From Candidatus Magasanikiibacteriota bacterium (GTDB lineage: Bacteria > Patescibacteriota > Patescibacteriia > Magasanikbacterales > UBA10003), in assembly GCA_026396495.1 (NCBI GenBank), contig JAPLWR010000045.1, forward strand, positions 1 through 5,775: 5,775 nucleotides of DNA, in the 5' to 3' direction. Made by a program: the position numbers and the translations under genes. Positions 1 through 4,582 of the stretch are shown piece by piece. Under the pieces are notes generated by a model that was not told the origin of the DNA, made no database searches, and saw only the letters and a program-made list of their open reading frames with translations. Each line of letters starts with the position of its first letter. Within the stretch, counting starts at the first letter, position 1.

Positions 1-399
1 GCCGACAGCTTCGGCCAAGAAAGCCAACCGCAGCTGAGATGAAGGCAGGTAATATTCCCTGCTAGCCAAAGAGGCAACAAACCCCAACACAACAAAGACA
101 ACGGAAAAGGCAAGGATCAAAGTCATGGACCAGTTGTAAGAGAACGAGCCCATGGCCGAATAAAGCATCAGGGCGGCAAAAGTGGCAACAACAGAAACAA
201 GGGCAGAGGCCCAATAAGCCACTGACATTTCACAAAAGATAAAGATAAGAAAGGCCACAAAGATAAATACCCCGGTCACCATAACCGAGATGCCCTTATC
301 CTTTTCTGGCCCAATCCACTGCAGGCCAAAAAGAACCAGCAAAGTAAGGACCAATACAGCTACTTCAGGAACCAGAATCTCGAGCCACCTTTTAAGCAT
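1..399 (-). CDS. Multi-pass membrane protein, N-terminal part only (runs off the left edge)
   Basis: Reading the minus strand from the ATG at 399, 133 codons stay open to base 1 with no stop, so the gene is 3'-truncated by the window. The product begins MLKRWLEILV and shows four strongly hydrophobic stretches at about residues 13-29, 39-56, 60-80 and 91-112, consistent with four membrane helices. A charged turn (PEKDKG, 31-36) lies between the first two. After helix 4 comes a more polar segment (SREYYLPSSQLR). I do not recognise the family and cannot assign a function. The start is well supported: GGAGG lies 7 nt upstream and a promoter-like sequence lies further up. GC content is about 48% by hand count, against about 37% in the adjacent sod gene, with GCC and CTG codons common. 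Compare lspA, also a membrane protein, which is very AT-rich. This hints at different ancestry or a join. Confidence 0.7.
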   Translation of the reverse strand, partial: MLKRWLEILVPEVAVLVLTLLVLFGLQWIGPEKDKGISVMVTGVFIFVAFLIFIFCEMSVAYWASALVSVVATFAALMLYSAMGSFSYNWSMTLILAFSVVFVVLGFVASLASREYYLPSSQLRLAFLAEAVG

Positions 400-406
400 T
401 GCCAAA

Positions 407-411
407 CCTCC
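407..411 (-). promoter_or_regulatory. Shine-Dalgarno site for the left-edge membrane protein
   Basis: On the minus strand GGAGG is followed by 7 nt (TTTGGCA) and then the ATG at 399. It is the best-placed ribosome binding site in the window; several other genes here have weak or no such site. It fixes the start of the membrane protein gene. Confidence 0.75.
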
Positions 412-468
412 GTTGCTTTATAAAGAACCCCTACCGGAATTATCTTTCCCGGCTATTCTAACACTTAA

Positions 469-497
469 TTTCTAACATAATTTATTTAATTAGTCAA
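469..497 (-). promoter_or_regulatory. Candidate sigma70-type promoter for the membrane protein gene
   Basis: On the minus strand TTGACT (497-492) is separated by 17 nt from TAGAAA (474-469), which is preceded by TGT, giving an extended -10. Transcription would start near 462 and leave a leader of about 60 nt carrying the GGAGG site. A second extended -10-like element, TGT-TAGAAT, lies just downstream (463-455), so the octamer TGTTAGAA occurs twice within 23 bp. The two could be tandem promoters, or one could be an operator half. The call rests on sequence matching only. Confidence 0.45.
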
Positions 498-502
498 CCT
501 AT

Positions 503-1081
503 ATGTACGAAGCAAAAAACTTGGACCCACTCCTAGGAACACCGGGATTAAGTGATGAATTATTAAAAAATCATTTTACTCTTTACCAAGGTTACGTCAC
601 TAACACCAATAAAGTTTCAGATACCCTGGCTCTTATGGTTACCGAGGGAAAAGCTGGCACACCAGAATACAATGAATTAAAGCGTCGCTTTGGTTGGGAG
701 TATAATGGTATGCGGTTACATGAATTATATTTTGATAATCTAAAAAATGGTGGAGCGACTCTTAACCCAGAATCTCTCTTAATGACGAAAATTGGGGACG
801 AATTTGGCAGTTTAGAAAATTGGGAAAAAGATTTTAGATCTACTGGAACAATCCGTGGCATTGGTTGGGTAGTTTTATATTATGATCCAACAGATGAAAG
901 ACTTTTCAATTGCTGGGTTGACGAACACAACATTGGGCACCTAACTGGCGCCAATCCCATACTGGTTATGGACGTATTTGAACATGCTTTTATGTTGGAT
1001 TACGGCCTTAAACGTGCTGATTACATTGAAACATTCTTTAAAAATATTGATTGGGAAAGAGCAATCGCCAGAATGGGATAA
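503..1081 (+). CDS. sod: Superoxide dismutase, Fe/Mn family
   Basis: The 192-residue product matches the Fe/Mn superoxide dismutase family, cytosolic enzymes that dismutate superoxide to oxygen and hydrogen peroxide. The four metal ligands can be placed at H24 (KNHF), H73 (MRLHELYF), D157 and H161 (DVFEHAFMLDY). The C-terminal signature is clear, including E160 at the usual dimer-contact position, and GIGWVVLYYD (119-128) is the typical core strand. The N-terminal helix is divergent: H24-FTLYQG-Y31 replaces the classical HH-GKHHxxY, with one residue fewer and Tyr at the second-sphere His position. Where Mn/Fe enzymes usually have a Gln near the metal-bound solvent, candidates here are H142 or H146, so metal preference cannot be read off. 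There is no signal peptide. The start at 503 matches family N-termini as I recall them but has no Shine-Dalgarno; only AT-rich -10-like sequences (CATAAT 476-481, TTTAAT 485-490) lie upstream. The gene contains the donor copy of the 30-bp repeat. Confidence 0.95.
   Translation: MYEAKNLDPLLGTPGLSDELLKNHFTLYQGYVTNTNKVSDTLALMVTEGKAGTPEYNELKRRFGWEYNGMRLHELYFDNLKNGGATLNPESLLMTKIGDEFGSLENWEKDFRSTGTIRGIGWVVLYYDPTDERLFNCWVDEHNIGHLTGANPILVMDVFEHAFMLDYGLKRADYIETFFKNIDWERAIARMG
823..852 (+). repeat. 30-bp exact direct repeat, copy 1 (inside sod)
   Basis: This segment begins GGAAAAAGATTTTAG and ends GGAACAAT. It encodes EKDFRSTGT plus flanking bases, in a region where sod reads naturally (WEKDFRSTGTIRGIGW fits the family). 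An identical 30-mer occurs at 1388-1417. Bases immediately outside differ (822 G against 1387 T; 853 C against 1418 G). Confidence 0.95.
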
Positions 1082-1109
1082 AAATACCCTCTAAAAAGCC
1101 CATGTGCTA

Positions 1110-1138
1110 TTGACCAATTTCTTTTATTGCTTTATAAT
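1110..1138 (+). promoter_or_regulatory. Near-consensus sigma70-type promoter upstream of the traR-like gene
   Basis: TTGACC (1110-1115), a 17-nt spacer, then a perfect TATAAT (1133-1138). The predicted start is the A at about 1145, giving a leader of about 37 nt before the ATG at 1182. Only a weak purine-rich AAGG (around 1163-1166), too far from the ATG, could serve as a ribosome site. The promoter is strong by consensus even though the gene it drives is now disrupted. Confidence 0.75.
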
Positions 1139-1181
1139 AACAGCATAAATTAGCCGATACTAAAGGCAAGACCCACGTCCT

Positions 1182-1534
1182 ATGGACAAAAAAACTCTCA
1201 AAACATTTGAGGACATCTTATTAAAAGAACAACAAAGATTGGAAAGCGAACTAGCTAAGTTTACTAACCGCAATATTCACAACGCAGAAGATTTTAATGC
1301 TAAATTTCCTAACTATGGAGATTCTGAAGAAGAAAATATTCAGGAAGTCTCTACCTACTCTGACTATTTAGCTTTAGAACAAACAGTGGAAAAAGATTTT
1401 AGATCTACTGGAACAATGGTACCTACGGCACCTGTAAATACTGTCAAAAACCTATTGATGAGAAACGTTTATTAGCCAGACCATCTTCCACCTCTTGTGT
1501 CTCTTGCAAAAAACTTCTGACTCAGGAAGTATAA
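1182..1534 (+). pseudogene. TraR/DksA-family zinc-finger protein gene, frame-disrupted
   Basis: Family members bind the RNA polymerase secondary channel and modulate transcription. The first frame gives a charged helical N-terminus (MDKKTLKTFEDILLKEQQ) and the usual SDYLALEQTVEKD coiled-coil segment, then unrelated residues to a TAG at 1473. From 1418 the other frame encodes the expected C-terminus: GTYGTCKYCQKPIDEKR, then CVSC and a stop at 1532. This is a Cys4 finger of form CxxC-x17-CxxC, with Cys codons at 1433, 1442, 1496 and 1505. The break is exactly a 30-bp segment identical to sod (1388-1417). Between the EKD Glu codon and the GTYG Gly codon only 29 nt remain, where relatives as I recall have roughly 15-16 codons. 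As written, the gene would make a 97-residue protein without a finger. No second lesion is visible, so the damage is recent or an artefact. Confidence 0.85.
1388..1417 (+). repeat. 30-bp exact direct repeat, copy 2 (sod-like patch inside the traR-like gene)
   Basis: Identical over 30 bp to 823-852 in sod, 565 bp upstream, and read in the same codon phase (EKDFRSTGT). In sod the peptide fits its family; here everything after EKD does not fit TraR/DksA proteins, so sod is the likely source. The reading frame changes immediately at the right end (1418). Confidence 0.95.
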
Positions 1535-1538
1535 AATA

Positions 1539-1568
1539 AAAAAACTTCGGCACTGGCCGGAGTTTTTT
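1539..1568 (+). terminator. Rho-independent terminator after the traR-like gene
   Basis: A-tract plus CTTCGGC (1539-1551) pairs with GCCGGAG plus T-tract (1556-1568) around a 4-nt loop (ACTG, 1552-1555). The GC part of the stem is 7 bp with one G-U wobble, extended by A-T pairs, and the 3' side is six T residues. It begins 4 nt after the traR-like stop at 1534 and separates that gene from lspA. The symmetric A/T tracts mean it could also work on the minus strand. Confidence 0.85.
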
Positions 1569-1576
1569 GATATAAT
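1568..1576 (+). promoter_or_regulatory. Extended -10 promoter giving a leaderless lspA transcript
   Basis: TGA-TATAAT is a perfect extended -10 (TGn plus consensus hexamer). With the last T at -7, +1 falls on 1583, the A of the lspA ATG, so the mRNA would have no 5' leader; consistently, no Shine-Dalgarno exists between 1577 and 1582. The T of the TG element is the last base of the preceding terminator's T-tract. A poor -35 match (TCGGCA, 1547-1552, 18-nt spacer) lies within the terminator stem. Confidence 0.6.
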
Positions 1577-1582
1577 AGATCT

Positions 1583-1990
1583 ATGAGAAAACATTTTTAT
1601 TTTTTAACGCTGTTTGTTTTTGATATCATTTTAAAACAAATCGCCTTGCAATCTTCTAGCGATTTTTTTCTGATACCTAAACTTCTGGCTTTTAGATTTT
1701 TTAAAAATCCTACCTTGGCTTTTAGTATCTCTTTCCCCCAATCAATTATAGTTGTTTTTTCTGTTTTAATTCTGGTGGGACTGATAATTTTTACTTACAA
1801 AAAACCACAATACTTTTTTCCAGCTAGTTTAATTTTCTTAGGTGCTCTTAGCAATCTAGCAGATAGAATCTGGCATGGCTTTGTAATTGATTATTTTTTT
1901 CTTTATCCCATATCCTATTTCAACCTGGCTGATTTATTGATCTTCACCGGCATCATCTTACTCATTATTAAATTGTCTCGACAAAAATAA
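1583..1990 (+). CDS. lspA: Lipoprotein signal peptidase (signal peptidase II)
   Basis: The 135-residue integral membrane aspartic protease cleaves signal peptides from diacylglyceryl-modified prolipoproteins at the cytoplasmic membrane. All family blocks are present in order: FDIILKQIA in the first helix (13-21), FFKNPTLAFSI (39-49, the KNxGxAF block), LGALSNLADR (86-95), GFVIDYF (99-105) and FNLADLLI (113-120). The catalytic aspartates would be D103 and D117. Four hydrophobic helices fit at about 5-22, 54-71, 78-93 and 114-130. It is shorter than the typical 150-165 residues, mainly through short loops and only 13 residues between the two catalytic Asp. The ATG coincides with the predicted transcription start, so translation is probably leaderless. 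The comM-like gene follows after 15 nt and is probably co-transcribed. The gene is very AT-rich, rich in TTT and ATT codons. Confidence 0.92.
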   Translation: MRKHFYFLTLFVFDIILKQIALQSSSDFFLIPKLLAFRFFKNPTLAFSISFPQSIIVVFSVLILVGLIIFTYKKPQYFFPASLIFLGALSNLADRIWHGFVIDYFFLYPISYFNLADLLIFTGIILLIIKLSRQK

Positions 1991-2005
1991 AAATCTCAAG
2001 GGGGT

Positions 2006-3532
2006 ATGCTTTCACGCGTTAGATCCGTGGCTTTAATTGGATTAAAATGTTCTTTGATAGAAGTGGAAACCGATATTTCTAGCGGCTTTCCGTCTTTTAA
2101 TATTGTAGGATTACCAGACACTTCTGTGCAGGAAGCCAGAGAACGCATCCGCGCCGCCATCAGAAATTCCGGCTTAACCTTTCCTGCTACCCAACGCATT
2201 ACCATTAATCTAGCTCCAGCTGACATTCCTAAAGAAGGACCTAGTTATGATTTGCCCATGGCTGTTTCTATTATCATGGGATTATCTGGCAAAGATTTTA
2301 ATTTTAAAGAATCTGTTTTTATTGGCGAGGTAGCCCTAGACGGAACATTACGAAAAGTTAATGGAATTTTGCCTATCGCCATTTTTATGAAAGAAACGGG
2401 TATAAAAACTTTATTCTTGCCTGAAGAAAACTCTGTCGAGGCTAGTCTAATAGAAGGTTTGGAAATAATCGCTGTTAATAATTTACAACAATTGATTAAA
2501 CATCTTCTAAATGAAGTTTTGATTGAGCCTCTTAGTGGGAAAAATTTTACCCAGTCCACTACTATCCCCACTTGGCCTGGCCTGGACATGGCCAATATCA
2601 AGGGACAAAATTTTACCAAACGGGCCTTAGAAATTGCGGCGGCGGGTGGACATAATATCTTATTATCCGGCCCACCTGGATCTGGTAAAACTTTATTGGC
2701 TAAAACCCTTATTACAATCTTACCTAAAATGGATTTGGCCGAAGCCCTAGAAGCCACTAAAATTTATTCTGTGGCTGGGTTATTAACTCCAGAAAGACCT
2801 TTAATTACTACCAGGCCGTTTAGAAATCCCCACCACACTGCCTCGGGCGTGTCTTTAGTGGGTGGTGGCAAAAACCCCAGACCAGGAGAAATAACCTTGG
2901 CTCACCGTGGTGTTTTATTTTTAGATGAATTTCCAGAATTCTCTCGCCAAGTTTTAGAAAATCTGCGCCAACCCTTAGAAGAGGGATCCATTACAGTAGC
3001 TAGAGCCAGTGGTACTAGTACCTTCCCTGCTAGATTTATGTTAGTGGCCGCGCAAAATCCCTGCCCCTGCGGATATTTTGGCGATACAGAAAAAGTTTGC
3101 TCCTGCACACCCATGCAAATTCATAAATACCAGAAAAAAATTTCTGGGCCATTGCTAGATAGAATAGATTTGCATGTTGAAGTACCCAGATTAAAATTTT
3201 CTGAATTAGAAAATTCCACCCTAGCTGAGAATTCCCAAACCATAAGAAGCCGCGTGGAAAATGCCAGAGCGTTACAATTACAGAGATTAATCAATACAAA
3301 AATATTCACTAACGCGGAAATGAATAATGAAGAGATGCAAAATTTTTGTGAGCTGGGCGAAGAAGAAAAAAACCTCTTGCGCCTAGCTGTAAGTAATTGG
3401 CATTTATCTCCCAGAGCCTATTACAGAATAATAAAAGTGTCACGCACAATTGCTGATTTAGAAAATTCCCTACTCATCACAACCTCTCATATAGCTGAAG
3501 CCTTACAATACAGAGCCAAAACAGAAAACTAA
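2006..3532 (+). CDS. comM: YifB/ComM-family Mg-chelatase-like AAA+ ATPase
   Basis: The full-length 508-residue product belongs to the YifB/ComM family; in Vibrio, ComM is a hexameric helicase driving branch migration during natural transformation. Residues 1-170 form the Lon/ChlI-like N-terminal domain (GFPSFNIVGLPDTSVQEARER, and INLAPADIPKEGPSYDLP at 67-84). The AAA+ core spans about 190-395, with Walker A GPPGSGKT (222-229), the NPHHTAS segment (274-280) and Walker B VLFLDE (303-308). NPCPCGYFGD followed by CSC gives cysteines 353, 355, 365 and 367, usual in this family and possibly metal-binding. SGPLLDRIDLHVEVP (380-394) is the characteristic arginine-bearing segment. A helical Mg_chelatase_C domain occupies about 403-500. 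The start matches the family N-terminus. A run of five G ends 1 nt before the ATG, too close for a normal Shine-Dalgarno, so coupling to lspA 15 nt upstream is plausible. Its role in DNA uptake here is inferred from the family. Confidence 0.93.
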   Translation: MLSRVRSVALIGLKCSLIEVETDISSGFPSFNIVGLPDTSVQEARERIRAAIRNSGLTFPATQRITINLAPADIPKEGPSYDLPMAVSIIMGLSGKDFNFKESVFIGEVALDGTLRKVNGILPIAIFMKETGIKTLFLPEENSVEASLIEGLEIIAVNNLQQLIKHLLNEVLIEPLSGKNFTQSTTIPTWPGLDMANIKGQNFTKRALEIAAAGGHNILLSGPPGSGKTLLAKTLITILPKMDLAEALEATKIYSVAGLLTPERPLITTRPFRNPHHTASGVSLVGGGKNPRPGEITLAHRGVLFLDEFPEFSRQVLENLRQPLEEGSITVARASGTSTFPARFMLVAAQNPCPCGYFGDTEKVCSCTPMQIHKYQKKISGPLLDRIDLHVEVPRLKFSELENSTLAENSQTIRSRVENARALQLQRLINTKIFTNAEMNNEEMQNFCELGEEEKNLLRLAVSNWHLSPRAYYRIIKVSRTIADLENSLLITTSHIAEALQYRAKTEN

Positions 3533-3559
3533 AAACCGCCCCACTAAAGGGCGGCTTTT
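3533..3559. terminator. Bidirectional terminator between convergent genes
   Basis: CCGCCC (3536-3541) pairs with GGGCGG (3549-3554) around a 7-nt loop. On the plus strand a short TTTT (3556-3559) follows one base later and ends comM. On the minus strand GGGCGG is followed by five T residues (3535-3531), a better terminator, ending the kinase-like operon. The minus-strand stop codon (TAG, 3546-3544) sits in the loop, and its preceding Ala-Leu codons form one arm. Confidence 0.8.
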
Positions 3560-4572
3560 AAATCTTCATAAAACTTTATAAAATCTCTCCTAATATTCCT
3601 TTTTCTTTCTAAAGCCAAATTAAGAAAACCCTCTACATCTAAACCTTTCCGTTTATCTTCGGGACTATTAACCACCCCAAACCTCAGATTAGCGTAAGGT
3701 AATAAAGCTTTTCTATAATCTTCATCACTAATATGTTCTACTATCTCTATTTTTTCTGCTACAGCCACCCACAAATCTTTTAAAGATAGTTTTCCCTGTC
3801 CTTTAGCTATTATTGGCAAGACAATATTATAAATTGGCATATAACTTATATTGTCAAAACCATTGTTTGGACCATTAGGGTTATAAGTGGCAGAAAGTTG
3901 CTCATCGGAATTACCAATATATTTAAAAGCCTGAGCTTTATCAATACAGACAAAACCACCTGTAGCCCTTCTTAAAAAATGACCCAGATGAGAATCATGG
4001 TTAGACACTAACCAATCTAGCACCTGTTCTGAAGCAATCTGTTTTAATTCTTGCTCACTGAGACGAGCCACTAAATCAGCTGGTTGCCAACGTGACTCTC
4101 TTAAGTCATCCCACAGCGAACCAATAGTATCTTCCCAACCCACAAAAATAGTTAAATCTCCATGAAGGGCCCCTGCTTTAGCCTCCATTGTGGTTGATAA
4201 CCCCAACTTGGTTGATAACCCAGAAACAAATTCATCGGCTAAAACCCGATGCCTACGTTCTAGGGGATAATCTTTAGCTAGCCACACTCGAGCATCTTGA
4301 TCTATAAATTTTACGTGGCGAGTACCATCAGGGTTACCTGCCTCAATACCAACCCGATCCTGTATCTCTGTCATATTAGCTGTGAAATCATCAGCTGACC
4401 CAACAATTTCTTCTTGAGTTAATCTGGTAAGATCTGCTTTACTGGCTAATAATAAAAGATGATGCATTTTATTGAAATTCACAATAGCATCGTGGCTACC
4501 GTTTGAAGGAGACCAAGAAGTGTCCGCTCCTGGTATTCCAATACCTCTATCTGATGATAAATATTTACTCAT
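3544..4572 (-). CDS. Kinase-like protein (HipA / PI3-4-kinase-type fold), function unknown
   Basis: Taking the ATG at 4572 the product is 342 residues; an in-frame TTG at 4593 would add 7 but overlaps the upstream gene's end. I prefer the ATG, 10 nt after that gene's TAA. The N-terminal 90 residues are unrecognised (KMHHLLLLASKADLTRLTQE at 35-54). Then kinase-like elements follow in order: VWLAKDYP with candidate ATP-binding K100, LADEFVSGL with candidate alpha-C Glu E114, LVSNHDSHLGHF with candidate catalytic D193, and FVCIDKAQAF with candidate metal-binding D211. The order and the N-x-D-x-H pattern followed by ID resemble HipA and bacterial PI3/4-kinase-like proteins (compare NTDRHLGNF, IDHGLAF). 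The usual metal-binding Asn is His here (H198). The substrate could be protein, lipid or small molecule; nothing visible decides. No antitoxin-like HipB gene is present. The last codons overlap the terminator. Confidence 0.6.
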   Translation of the reverse strand: MSKYLSSDRGIGIPGADTSWSPSNGSHDAIVNFNKMHHLLLLASKADLTRLTQEEIVGSADDFTANMTEIQDRVGIEAGNPDGTRHVKFIDQDARVWLAKDYPLERRHRVLADEFVSGLSTKLGLSTTMEAKAGALHGDLTIFVGWEDTIGSLWDDLRESRWQPADLVARLSEQELKQIASEQVLDWLVSNHDSHLGHFLRRATGGFVCIDKAQAFKYIGNSDEQLSATYNPNGPNNGFDNISYMPIYNIVLPIIAKGQGKLSLKDLWVAVAEKIEIVEHISDEDYRKALLPYANLRFGVVNSPEDKRKGLDVEGFLNLALERKRNIRRDFIKFYEDLKAAL

Positions 4573-4582
4573 ATCTTTTTTA

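Noticed and set aside
290..475. Short plus-strand open frame overlapping the membrane gene's start and upstream region
   Set aside because: It is antisense to a better supported gene with a Shine-Dalgarno and promoter; its protein is low-complexity and has no recognisable family.
592..861. Minus-strand open frame inside sod
   Set aside because: It is an antisense shadow of a clear superoxide dismutase; no ribosome site and no family resemblance.
1388..1420. Programmed -1 frameshifting in the traR-like gene at the A-tract GGAAAAAG
   Set aside because: The phase is wrong for a standard slippery heptamer, and slipping there meets TAG at 1400-1402. The inserted bases match sod rather than any linker.
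836..1582. Three AGATCT hexamers and a GGTACC suggested cloning-site remnants
   Set aside because: AGATCT at 836 is natural sod coding sequence and the second copy comes with the repeat; GGTACC encodes the expected Gly-Thr of the finger region. No vector sequence is seen.
1996..3309. Several minus-strand open frames inside comM
   Set aside because: They mirror a conserved AAA+ coding region and have no motifs of their own.
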